From CALIZF01 sp046292445 (GTDB lineage: Bacteria; Pseudomonadota; Alphaproteobacteria; Rhodobacterales; Rhodobacteraceae), in NCBI GenBank assembly GCA_046292445.1, contig JBKBQT010000005.1:91781-155780 (forward strand): DNA of 64,000 nucleotides, read 5' to 3'. Under the pieces are notes generated by a model, which did no database searches, had not been told where the DNA came from, and saw only the letters and a program-made list of their open reading frames with translations. The translations under genes were made by a program, and so were the position numbers. Shown in pieces: positions 50,731 to 59,242 of this stretch (position 1 is its first letter; each line of letters opens with the position of its first letter).

Positions 50731-51981
50731 TCACAGGTCGCGGAACCGCCTTTCCTGCCGCGCCGTCCAGCGCACGGCGAGGTGCCAGGCATCCGCGCCC
50801 TCGCGTTCCTCGGTCACCACGCCCTGATCGTGCAGCCAGGCGCGCCGCCGGCCCTCGCCGAAGCCGATGCGCAGGTGCCGGTCGTGCCGTTCCTCCGACA
50901 GCGCCGCCGCCACCGCGGCAAGCAGCGCCGCCACCCCCTCGCCGGTGAGGGCCGAGACCGCCAGAACATCGTCCCGCCGTGCCGCCTGCGCGTCGAGCGC
51001 GGCCCGCGCCGCGCCATCGGCGAGGTCGAGCTTGTTCCACACCTCGATCAGCGGCGTCGTCTCGGCAACGCCGAGCGTGGCGAGGATGTCGCGCACATCG
51101 GCCGCCTGTTCCTCGGTCTCGGGATGGGCGATGTCGCGGACATGCAGGATCAGATCAGCCTCCAGCACCTCCTCGAGGGTTGCGCGGAATGCCGCGACAA
51201 GCTGGGTCGGCAGGTCGCTGATGAAGCCGACCGTGTCCGAAAGAATGATCTTCGGCCCCGCCGGCAGTTCGACCCCGCGCATCGTCGGGTCGAGCGTGGC
51301 AAAGAGCATGTCCTTGGCCAGCACGCCCGCCCCGGTGATGCGGTTGAACAGCGTGGATTTGCCGGCGTTGGTATAGCCGACAAGGGCGACGATGGGGAAC
51401 GGCACCTTGGCGCGCGCCGCGCGGTGCAGCGTGCGGGTGCGCACGACCTTGTCGAGCTGGCGCCGCAGGCGGATCACCTGTTCGTCGATCGCCCGCCGGT
51501 CGGCCTCGATCTGCGTCTCGCCGGGGCCGCCGACAAAGCCGAAGCCGCCGCGCTGGCGTTCGAGGTGGGTCCAGGCCCGCACCAGCCGCGTGCGCTGATA
51601 GCTGAGCGCGGCAAGCTCCACCTGCAAGACGCCCTCGCGCGTGCGGGCGCGGTCGGCGAAGATCTCGAGGATCAGCCCGGTCCGGTCCAGAAGCTTGACG
51701 CCCCACGCCTTTTCGAGGTTGCGCTGCTGCACCGGCGTCACCGGCCCGTCCACCAGCACGAGGCCCACATCGGCGGCCTTGAAGATTTCGCCAAGCTCGG
51801 CGATCTTGCCCGACCCGAACAGCATCCCCGGCAGGGCGCGCGGCAGGCGCACGACATCGGCCCCCGCGATCTCGAGATCAGGGAGCGCGGCGGCCAGCGC
51901 CACGGCCTCGGCCAGCCGCAGCGCGGGTTCGCGCCGGGCCGCCTCGCTGCGGATGTCAGGGTGGAGCACCCAGGCGCGCAT
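50731..51981 (-). CDS. hflX: GTPase HflX
   Basis: 416 residues. The glycine-rich N-domain (PGMLFGSGKIAELGEI) precedes the coiled-coil helices and the G-domain with GYTNAGKST (G1), DTVGFISDLP (G3) and NKLD (G4). HflX splits ribosomes under stress. GPGETQIEADRRAI is the family's hallmark. It follows hfq by 26 bases on the same strand. A GTG at 51984 is also open. Confidence 0.96.
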   Translation of the reverse strand: MRAWVLHPDIRSEAARREPALRLAEAVALAAALPDLEIAGADVVRLPRALPGMLFGSGKIAELGEIFKAADVGLVLVDGPVTPVQQRNLEKAWGVKLLDRTGLILEIFADRARTREGVLQVELAALSYQRTRLVRAWTHLERQRGGFGFVGGPGETQIEADRRAIDEQVIRLRRQLDKVVRTRTLHRAARAKVPFPIVALVGYTNAGKSTLFNRITGAGVLAKDMLFATLDPTMRGVELPAGPKIILSDTVGFISDLPTQLVAAFRATLEEVLEADLILHVRDIAHPETEEQAADVRDILATLGVAETTPLIEVWNKLDLADGAARAALDAQAARRDDVLAVSALTGEGVAALLAAVAAALSEERHDRHLRIGFGEGRRRAWLHDQGVVTEEREGADAWHLAVRWTARQERRFRDL

Positions 51982-52007
51982 CACGCCCCTGCCCCATGGC
52001 GCATCAT

Positions 52008-52241
52008 TCAGTCGTCACCCTCATAGAGGCTGATCGGCTGGCCGGGCATGATCGTGCTGATCGCATGCTTGTAGACCAGCTGGCTCTGCCCGTCGCGGCG
52101 CAGCAGCACGCAGAAATTGTCGAACCATGTGATCACGCCCTGCAACTTGACCCCGTTGATGAGAAAGATCGTCACCGCAACCTTGTTCTTGCGGACATGA
52201 TTAAGGAATGCATCCTGCAGGTTCTGTTTGTCGCCGGCCAT
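52008..52241 (-). CDS. hfq: RNA-binding protein Hfq
   Basis: 77 residues. The Sm1 motif LQDAFLNHVRKNKVAVTIFLINGVKLQGVI and the Sm2 motif QLVYKHAISTIMP are complete. Hfq forms a hexamer and pairs small RNAs with mRNAs. Located upstream of hflX, as in most alphaproteobacteria. The candidate sRNA at 32309-32382 could be a client; that is inference. Confidence 0.97.
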   Translation of the reverse strand: MAGDKQNLQDAFLNHVRKNKVAVTIFLINGVKLQGVITWFDNFCVLLRRDGQSQLVYKHAISTIMPGQPISLYEGDD

Positions 52242-52361
52242 CGTTTCTTGCCTTTTGTTATCGCCGCTCTCGGCCGCGGCGTCCCTCGCGGGCCGATGAA
52301 AGATTATGTCCCGGGGGGAGTCAAAGGGTTTCGCTTGCCGCCGGAGGCCCGCGCGGAACGG

Positions 52362-52730
52362 TCAGCGGACCGGCATCCCCGCCTCGCGCATGCATTGGCG
52401 CGCGCTTTCGTGCACGTCGATCTCGCTGGCGCCGGCAAAGGCCGCCGATGTCACGCAGTCGAGCGTGTCATTGAGCGGCCGGACCGCGCATCCGATGCTC
52501 TGATACAGCGTCACGAGCGACTCGGTCAGCCGCGTGCCCTCGGCCGCGTCGGTCCAGTCATCCTCGGCATAGGCACGCATCAGGTTGAGCCAGCCCGACA
52601 CGACAGCGGGCCCGAGCAGGATGCACCGCTGGTCGGTGACGAGGTTCGGCTGGATCACCGTTTCGGCGGCGGCCGGGATCGGTGCCAGAACCAGGGCCAG
52701 CGATACCGGCACAAAGCGCAATGGAATCAT
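52362..52730 (-). CDS. Hypothetical exported protein
   Basis: 122 residues with a signal peptide (MIPLRFVPVSLALVLAPIPAAAE). The mature part has four Cys (QRCILL, IGCAVR, LDCVTS and RQCMREAG), suggesting two disulfides in the periplasm. I recognise no family. The gene is 12 bases downstream of the VPLPA-CTERM-type gene and in the same direction; both sit between trkH and hfq. The function is unknown. Confidence 0.72.
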   Translation of the reverse strand: MIPLRFVPVSLALVLAPIPAAAETVIQPNLVTDQRCILLGPAVVSGWLNLMRAYAEDDWTDAAEGTRLTESLVTLYQSIGCAVRPLNDTLDCVTSAAFAGASEIDVHESARQCMREAGMPVR

Positions 52731-52742
52731 GGATCAACCGTA

Positions 52743-53747
52743 TCAGACGGACCGTCGCCGGATCAGCAGCAGCGCCGAGAGCGCCAGCAGCATCGCAGCA
52801 AGCGGCGCCGGAAGCGGCACGACCGGCGTCTTGGGCGTATCGCGCGGAACCGTTCCGCCGCCCCCGAAGGGCACCGACCCGAGGCTGGTCACATCCGGGG
52901 TGCGGGCCTGCGGCGTCACGGCACCGGGAAGTCCGATCCGCTCGCCGGCCGGCAGCGGGTCGAACAGCCGTTCGCCCAGACCGGCAAAGAGCGCCGCGAT
53001 CGTCGTCGCCGGATTGTTGAACACCCGCTGCACGTTCTGGGTCGACAGATCGAGCACGAAGACCCGATCGGGATCGCTGGCGGCATCGACGGGAAAATCG
53101 GGCAGGCGCAGCGTCGCCTGGCGACCGACCGCCGGCGTCTCGAGGCGCAGGTAACCGGGCAGGCCGCGCGGCTGGGAATGGGCGCGCAGCAGATCGGCGG
53201 TGCGCAGCCGGGGCTCTCTCTCCGGCATCTCAGGCGTTGCGTCGCTGCGAAGACCCGAGTCAGCAACTGCCAGGCGGCGGTCGCCGGCATCCGCGATGCG
53301 CAGGGTCAGCCGCGGGGAAAACAGTTGCGGCACCGGCTCGCGTGCCTCGCGCGGTTGCCGGCGGTTGACGAATTCCGGCGCCCAGGGCCAGCCGCTTGCC
53401 TGCGCGGGCTGGCGCGACAACACGCTGCCCGCATCAGCCGGCGGCACGACGATCTCGCCTTCGGACCCGCGTGCGGCAAAGCTGCGCAGCAGTCCCGGAA
53501 CCCGGTCTGCCGCCATATAGCCCGCCGGCAGCGTCAAGCGCTCGCGAAAGACCGGGCGGATCGCGCTGACGATGGCCCAACGCTCGGGAAGGGCCCGAAA
53601 GGCCGGCCCAACTTCGGCCTCGGCGTGAAGACCGACATCAGACGCCACCGAACCCGGCCGCGCCCCGATCACCCAGGTGGGCGCCGCGAGGGCGGGAACA
53701 GCGGACAGGCCAGCAAAAACGGAAAGGACGAGAACACGCGGCAACAT
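52743..53747 (-). CDS. Hypothetical exported protein with VPLPA-CTERM-like sorting tail
   Basis: 334 residues with an N-terminal signal (MLPRVLVLSVFAGLSAVPALAA). The C-terminus reads VVPLPAPLAAMLLALSALLLIRRR: a VPLPA-type motif, a hydrophobic span and a basic tail, which is the layout of the PEP-CTERM/VPLPA-CTERM sorting signals used with exosortases. The middle is low in recognised domains and rich in Arg-Pro. No exosortase gene is in the window. Its 3' neighbour is the 122-residue exported protein, 12 bases away, so they probably form an operon. Confidence 0.72.
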   Translation of the reverse strand: MLPRVLVLSVFAGLSAVPALAAPTWVIGARPGSVASDVGLHAEAEVGPAFRALPERWAIVSAIRPVFRERLTLPAGYMAADRVPGLLRSFAARGSEGEIVVPPADAGSVLSRQPAQASGWPWAPEFVNRRQPREAREPVPQLFSPRLTLRIADAGDRRLAVADSGLRSDATPEMPEREPRLRTADLLRAHSQPRGLPGYLRLETPAVGRQATLRLPDFPVDAASDPDRVFVLDLSTQNVQRVFNNPATTIAALFAGLGERLFDPLPAGERIGLPGAVTPQARTPDVTSLGSVPFGGGGTVPRDTPKTPVVPLPAPLAAMLLALSALLLIRRRSV

Positions 53748-53850
53748 TGTGGCAACTCCACGGACACACTATGGCGGGAATGCGCCGACGTCGCAAAAAA
53801 GTCAAACTCTTTTCGAGAATTTACCATGATCTGCGGGTGGCTTAGCGCAG

Positions 53851-55365
53851 TCAGCGCCGCCATACGCCGGGGGCCAGCAGCGCCAGCACGGCGAGCATCT
53901 CGAGCCGGCCGAGCACCATCCCGGCTGCAAGGATCACCTTGGCCCCGTCGCCCAGCCGCTGGAACCCCTCGCCACCCGCGAGCGCCAGTTCCGACAGCGG
54001 CCCGGTTGTCGCCAGCGCCGCGACGGCCAGCACGACCGACCGCTCGAACCCCACCCCCGCGGCCGCCAGCGCGGCGGTGAGACCGCCGAGGCTCAGCGCG
54101 AAGAGCATGAAGGTGACGAAGGCGAGATAGGCCCCATCGCGCCGCAAGGCGCGCATCGCCGGCCCGCCGCCGCCGATCGACGAGGGATGCGCGATCCGGT
54201 CAAGCTCGCGCCGCGCGTGGCGATAGAGCGCGTAGACCCGCAGGAGCCGCACCCCGCCCGCCGTCGTCGCCACCCCGCCGCCGATCACCGCCAGCCCGAG
54301 CAGCAGAAGGCCCGGCGTCTCGAGCCCCGACCAGACCCGCGCATCGGCCCAGCCGGTCGATTCGTATCCCGTCGTCGTCAGGAACGACAGCACCGTGAAG
54401 ACCGCCCCCCAGAGCGCGCGGCCCGCCGATACGAGGTCGTCGGGCGTCTCGCTCTCGATCGCGCCGAGCCAGTGGCGGGCAAAGAGCGCGGCCGGCACCG
54501 CGGCCACCAGCGCCGCCGCGAGCCGCACCTCGGGGTCGCGCCAGACCGGCTCGCCGCGGTCGCGCCGCGGCGCGCCCGGCATGCTGCGCCGCGTGACCGC
54601 GAACAAGAGGCCGGCGAACACCACCGCCTCGCCCGCGAACCCCGCCTGCCCGCCGTCCAGCCCCAGCACCGGCGATATGCCCGACGTGGACAGCGTGCCC
54701 ATCGCATGGATCAGCGCGACCGTGGAGCCCTCGCCCGCGATCAGCAGGGCAAGCCACAGGGCCAGCGTGATCGCGGCATAGACCGGGAACAGCATCTGCG
54801 CATGCGACAGCGCCCTCAAGGCGGGGTCGGCCCGCCGCGCCACCGGCCCGCGCGCGGGCCGGTCCGGTCCGGCGGCGCCGGGGGTCAGAACCTCGAAGCC
54901 CCCGAGGTTCATCGGCGCGAGGATCGAGGCGGCCGCGACGAGCACGAAGAACCCGCCCAGCCATGCCACCGTGCCGCGCCAAAGATGAACCGACATCGGC
55001 AGCCGGCCGAGCGTGTCGTAGAACGTGCCGCCGGTGGTGGTGAAACAGGCCACCATCTCGAACCAGGCGTTGATGAGCCGCGTGTCGGGCACCGCCACGA
55101 CGAACGGCAGCGTGGCGACGAGCGGCATCACCAGATAGGCGAGCCCGAGGCTCGCAAGCTGGCTGCGCGCGACATCCGGGGGGCGCCGGTTCACCGTCGC
55201 CAGCGCCAGCATCGCCGCCAGCACAAGCACCATCAGCCCGGAATAGAGGAACGCCCGCCCGCTGCGGTCGTCGCCCGTGGCAAAGCCATGCGCCGCCGGC
55301 AGCGCCATGGCCGCCCCCCCGATACCCATCAGGATGACGATCATCGGAAGATCGCGCGCGCGCAT
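53851..55365 (-). CDS. trkH: Potassium uptake protein TrkH/TrkG family
   Basis: 504 residues with the many hydrophobic segments of the Trk/Ktr potassium channel-like subunit. Filter-like segments are present (CFTTTGGTFYDTL, MGTLSTSGISPVLG, FLTTTGYESTGW and ALATTGPLSEL), each with the selectivity Gly. It begins 3 bases after trkA. Potassium enters through this subunit under control of TrkA. Normal length. Confidence 0.93.
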   Translation of the reverse strand: MRARDLPMIVILMGIGGAAMALPAAHGFATGDDRSGRAFLYSGLMVLVLAAMLALATVNRRPPDVARSQLASLGLAYLVMPLVATLPFVVAVPDTRLINAWFEMVACFTTTGGTFYDTLGRLPMSVHLWRGTVAWLGGFFVLVAAASILAPMNLGGFEVLTPGAAGPDRPARGPVARRADPALRALSHAQMLFPVYAAITLALWLALLIAGEGSTVALIHAMGTLSTSGISPVLGLDGGQAGFAGEAVVFAGLLFAVTRRSMPGAPRRDRGEPVWRDPEVRLAAALVAAVPAALFARHWLGAIESETPDDLVSAGRALWGAVFTVLSFLTTTGYESTGWADARVWSGLETPGLLLLGLAVIGGGVATTAGGVRLLRVYALYRHARRELDRIAHPSSIGGGGPAMRALRRDGAYLAFVTFMLFALSLGGLTAALAAAGVGFERSVVLAVAALATTGPLSELALAGGEGFQRLGDGAKVILAAGMVLGRLEMLAVLALLAPGVWRR

Positions 55366-55368
55366 CGG

Positions 55369-56745
55369 TCAGAAGAAGTCGATCGAGACCTGGAGGAGCC
55401 GCTCGACCTCCGGCACGTCCGCGGCGAGGGTGAACAGCGCGATCACGTCGCCCTCCTCGATCCGAAGATCCCCGGTCGGGCGCAGAACCTTGCCGCCCTT
55501 CATCACCGCGCCGACAAGAACGCCGCCCGGAAAGGCGATCTCGCGCACCAGCCGCCCGGCGATGGGCGAGGTGGACAGCACCTGCGCCTCGATCACCTCG
55601 GCCTCGGCATCGCCGATGGCATAGATCGCCCGCACCCGCCCGTGCCGCACATGGCGCAGGATCGACGAGACCGTGGTGGCGCGCGGGTTGATATAGGCGT
55701 CGATGTCGAGCGCAGCCATGAGCGGGACCAGCGTCGGGTCGTTCACCAGCGCGATGGCCATCTTGGCCCCCGCCTGCTTGGCGCGTACCGCGACAAGGAG
55801 GTTGGTCTTGTCGTCGTCGGTCAGCGCCACGACCGCATCGGCACGGGCGATGTCGGCTTCCTCCAGAAGCTCCATGTCCATCCCGTCGCCGTTGAGCACG
55901 ATCGTCCGCTCCAGCGCGTCGGCCGCAAGCTCGGCCCGCTTGCGGTTGCGCTCGATGATCTTCACGCGCACCCGGTCGGTCCGCTTCTCCAGCGCCTGCG
56001 CGACGGCAAGGCCCACGTTGCCGCCGCCGATGATGACGATCCGGTCCTGCTTGCGTGTGGCCTTGCCGAAGATCTCGAGCGTGCGGTTCACGTCGTCGGT
56101 ATGCGTGAAGGCATAGATGTTGTCGCCCGCAAAAAGCTGGTCGCCCGGTTCGGGCGCAAAGAGCCGCCCCGCGCGCCGCACGCCGACGACGATCGCGCGC
56201 AGGGTCGAGAACAGATCCGAAAGCTGCCGCAGCGGCGTGTTGAGCACCGGGCAGTTGTCGTCGAGCGCGATGCCCAGAAGCTGCGCCCGCCCGTCCATGA
56301 ACGCCTCGGTATCGAAGGTCGCGGGCGCGGCGAGCCGTTGCAGCGCCGCCTCGGCCACTTCCTTTTCCGGGCTGATGACGACGTCGATCGGCAGGTGATC
56401 CTTGCGGTAGAGGTCGGAATAGATCGCGTCGAGATAGGATTGCGCGCGCAGCCGCGCGATCTTGCGCGGCACGGAAAAGATCGAATGGGCCACCTGGCAG
56501 GTGACCATGTTCACCTCGTCCGAATGGGTGGCGGCGATGATCATGTCGGCGTCCCGCGCCCCGGCGCGGTCGAGCACGTCCGGCCAGGACGCATGTCCCG
56601 CGATGCCCTGCACATCGAGCGTCTCGGCGGCGCGGCGCGCGAGGTCGGGGTTGGAATCGACCACCGTCACGTCGTTGCGTTCGCCGGCGAGGTGGCGCGC
56701 GATCTGCCAGCCGACCTGCCCGGCCCCGCAGATGATCACCTTCAT
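55369..56745 (-). CDS. trkA: Potassium uptake regulator TrkA
   Basis: 458 residues with two Rossmann RCK_N domains (KVIICGAGQVGWQIARHL at the N-terminus and RIVIIGGGNVGLAVAQAL near 240) and two RCK_C domains. It binds NAD(H) and gates TrkH. Upstream of trkH with a 3-base gap. In Rhodobacter-type genomes the ntr genes usually lie upstream; here the upstream neighbour is divergent and not an ntr gene. Confidence 0.96.
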   Translation of the reverse strand: MKVIICGAGQVGWQIARHLAGERNDVTVVDSNPDLARRAAETLDVQGIAGHASWPDVLDRAGARDADMIIAATHSDEVNMVTCQVAHSIFSVPRKIARLRAQSYLDAIYSDLYRKDHLPIDVVISPEKEVAEAALQRLAAPATFDTEAFMDGRAQLLGIALDDNCPVLNTPLRQLSDLFSTLRAIVVGVRRAGRLFAPEPGDQLFAGDNIYAFTHTDDVNRTLEIFGKATRKQDRIVIIGGGNVGLAVAQALEKRTDRVRVKIIERNRKRAELAADALERTIVLNGDGMDMELLEEADIARADAVVALTDDDKTNLLVAVRAKQAGAKMAIALVNDPTLVPLMAALDIDAYINPRATTVSSILRHVRHGRVRAIYAIGDAEAEVIEAQVLSTSPIAGRLVREIAFPGGVLVGAVMKGGKVLRPTGDLRIEEGDVIALFTLAADVPEVERLLQVSIDFF

Positions 56746-56891
56746 GCCTGCAGCCCCAGGCGGTTTCCCCGATCCTCTGCATCGCAGAACCCGGCCCGCG
56801 GGTCAACGCCGCCCGCGGGCGCCGGAAGGGCCGTTGACCGCGCGCCCGAAGGCGGATCATCCTTGTCGCGCCGCCGAGGACACCGCCCGCC

Positions 56892-57293
56892 ATGCCCCAT
56901 CTGCGCTATGACCATGCCGCCGCGCTGTCGCGCCTCGTGGACATGCAGGGCTTTGCCCGCGCGATGCGCGATGCATTGGCCGCGACCGGGGTCTTTCCGG
57001 TCGGCGGCATCCGCGTGCGCGGCCATGCGGCGAGCAGCGAATGCGCCTTCGACGGCGGCGGCGACGGGACGGGCGACTGGCTCTGGCTCGACATGGAGCT
57101 GCGCATGGGCCGCGGCCGGTCCGAGGCCGAGCGGGCGCGCCTGCGCGATACGCTCTACGATGCCGCGCGCGCCTATCTCGAACCCGCCGTCGCCCCCCGC
57201 CCCTTCGCGCTGAGCCTCGAGCTGCGCGAGATCGACCCCGCGTTCAGCGCCAGGGGCTGGAACACCGTCCACGCCGCGCTCGCCCGCCGCTAG
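56892..57293 (+). CDS. 5-carboxymethyl-2-hydroxymuconate isomerase-like protein
   Basis: 133 residues, the length of CHMI. Pro2 (MPHL) is the expected catalytic proline after Met removal. The arrangement of hydrophobic strands and the conserved Arg in GIRVRGHAASSE match. CHMI acts in homoprotocatechuate degradation, but no other hpa genes are in the window, so it may be a homologue with another isomerase role. It is divergent from trkA and overlaps the OmpA-type gene at its 3' end by 4 bases. Confidence 0.78.
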   Translation: MPHLRYDHAAALSRLVDMQGFARAMRDALAATGVFPVGGIRVRGHAASSECAFDGGGDGTGDWLWLDMELRMGRGRSEAERARLRDTLYDAARAYLEPAVAPRPFALSLELREIDPAFSARGWNTVHAALARR

Positions 57294-59239
57294 CGTTCGG
57301 TCAGCTTCAGCTCGATCCGCCGGTTCTGCGCCCGCGCCGCCGCGCTGTCGCCTTCCGCCACCGGCCGGTGCTCGCCGAACCCCGTCGCGGCCAGCCGGAA
57401 GGGCGGAAAGCCGAGGTCGTCCTGCAGGAACCGCACCACCGACAGCGCCCGCGCCTGGCTGAGCGCCCAGTTGTCGGCAAAGGCGCCGGTGCCCGAAAGC
57501 GGCACGTTGTCGGTATGCCCGTCCACCCGCAGGATCCAGTCGATGCTGGGCGGGATATCCGCGGCGACCTCCTGCAGGATCTCGGCGACCCGGGCGATCT
57601 GCGCCCGCCCTTCGGCCGCGAGTTCCGCCGAGCCCGGCGCGAACAGCACCTCGGACGAGAACACGAAGCGGTCGCCGACGATCCGCACGCCTTCGCGCCC
57701 GGCGAGCACGTCGCGAAGCTGGCCGAAGAACTCGGACCGGAAGCGTTCGAGCTGCCGCGCCTCTTCCTCGAGCCGCTGGCGCTCGGCCGCCTCGAGCGCG
57801 GCGATCCGGCGCTGTTCGGCGGCGACCTGCGCCAGCGCGGCGTTGAGCTGCCCGCCCAGCGTCTCGATCTGGATCTCGGCATCGGCGCTGGCGGCCTCGG
57901 CCGCGTTCAGGATGCCCTGGAGCGTGGCAAGCTGCGTGCGCAGCGCCGCGACCTGCTGGTTGAGCAGCGCGACCTGCCGGGCGGATTCGCCCGATGCCGC
58001 CTGTTCCTCGGCCAGCCGCGCCTCGGCGGTCGACAGGAGAACCGCGCGCATCTCGGCCTCGGTCATCGCCTGCAGCGCCGCCTGTTCGGCCGCCAGCCGC
58101 GCGGCGAGCGCCTGGGCGAGCTGATCCTCGACCGCGAGCCGGTCGGTGCCCACCAGCGCCGACAGCCGCGCCGCATCCTCGCGCGCCAGATCGCGCGCCA
58201 GCACCGCCTGCGCCAGCCGCAGGTCGAGATCCTTGCGCGCCGCATCCGCCGCCGCCAGCAGCGTCAGCGTCTGTTCCGCGCGCCGGCGCTGTTCCTCGAG
58301 CGCGAGCGTCATGGCCGAGAGTTCCGCATCGGCATTGCGCAACCGCTCGCGCAGCGCCTCGGCCGCCGCCGCCTCGGCCAGCCGCCGCGCCTCTTCCTCG
58401 GTCAGGCGCGCATCCGCATCGGCCAGCCGCGCCCGCAGCGCCTCGGCGGCGGCGAGATCGGCGAGCCGCTGGCGCTCGGCATCCGAGAGCGCCGCCTCGC
58501 GATCGGCCAGATCGGCCGCCAGCGCCGCCGCCGCGGCGCGCTGCGCATCGAGGTCGGCCGACAGCGCGGCGGCCTCGCTGTCGCGGGCGGCGAGGCGGGC
58601 GGCGAGGTCGGCCAGCGATGCGGTCTGCGCCGCCGACTCGCGTTGCAGATCGGCGACGAGCGCTTCGAGCGCCGCGCGCTGCGCCGCCGCCAGCCGCGCC
58701 GCCTCGGCGCCGGCGTCGATCTCGCTGCGGGCCTGCGCAAGGGCGAGTTGCAGCGCCTCCTGTTCCGAGATCAGCCGGGCCTGCGCATCCTCGAGTTCGG
58801 CGACCGATGCCGCCAGCCGCGCCCCCTCGCCCCGCGCCGCGTCCCGCTCGGCCAGCAGCGTGAGCACCTGCGCCTCGAAACTGGCGATGCGCACCTCCGC
58901 CGCCGCGATCTGCCCCGAAAGCTGCGCCAGCAGCGCCGATTGCGCCGCCGCCTCGGCCCGCGCCTCGGTCAGCGCCGATCCGAGCCGCCCGGCCTCGGCC
59001 TCGGCCGCCTCGGCCCGCCGGGTCTGCAGGCCGAGCGCATTGGCAAGACCGGCGACCTGCGCGGCAAGGCTGTCAAGCTCGCTGTCCTGGCTCGTGATCG
59101 TCTCGCGCAGGACCGATTGCGCGACGGTGAAGATGGTCAGCACGAACATCAGCACCAGCAGGAGCGTCGTCATCGCATCGACGAAGCCCGACCAGATCGG
59201 CGGATCCGCCCGCGGCCCGCCGCGGCGCGACAGGGCCAT
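57290..59239 (-). CDS. OmpA/MotB-type peptidoglycan-binding protein with long coiled coil
   Basis: 649 residues. One membrane segment (VDAMTTLLLVLMFVLTIFTVAQ) near residue 20-41, a long Ala/Glu/Arg-rich coiled coil (about 50-500) and a C-terminal OmpA-like domain (LRVDGHTDNVPLSGTGAFADNWALSQARA). It is the partner of the ExbB/MotA-like protein encoded 3 bases upstream. The pair could couple an inner-membrane proton channel to the cell wall. Zorya defence ZorA/ZorB is architecturally similar but its ZorC/D nuclease/helicase genes are absent. Confidence 0.85.
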   Translation of the reverse strand: MALSRRGGPRADPPIWSGFVDAMTTLLLVLMFVLTIFTVAQSVLRETITSQDSELDSLAAQVAGLANALGLQTRRAEAAEAEAGRLGSALTEARAEAAAQSALLAQLSGQIAAAEVRIASFEAQVLTLLAERDAARGEGARLAASVAELEDAQARLISEQEALQLALAQARSEIDAGAEAARLAAAQRAALEALVADLQRESAAQTASLADLAARLAARDSEAAALSADLDAQRAAAAALAADLADREAALSDAERQRLADLAAAEALRARLADADARLTEEEARRLAEAAAAEALRERLRNADAELSAMTLALEEQRRRAEQTLTLLAAADAARKDLDLRLAQAVLARDLAREDAARLSALVGTDRLAVEDQLAQALAARLAAEQAALQAMTEAEMRAVLLSTAEARLAEEQAASGESARQVALLNQQVAALRTQLATLQGILNAAEAASADAEIQIETLGGQLNAALAQVAAEQRRIAALEAAERQRLEEEARQLERFRSEFFGQLRDVLAGREGVRIVGDRFVFSSEVLFAPGSAELAAEGRAQIARVAEILQEVAADIPPSIDWILRVDGHTDNVPLSGTGAFADNWALSQARALSVVRFLQDDLGFPPFRLAATGFGEHRPVAEGDSAAARAQNRRIELKLTER

Positions 59240-59242
59240 GGC

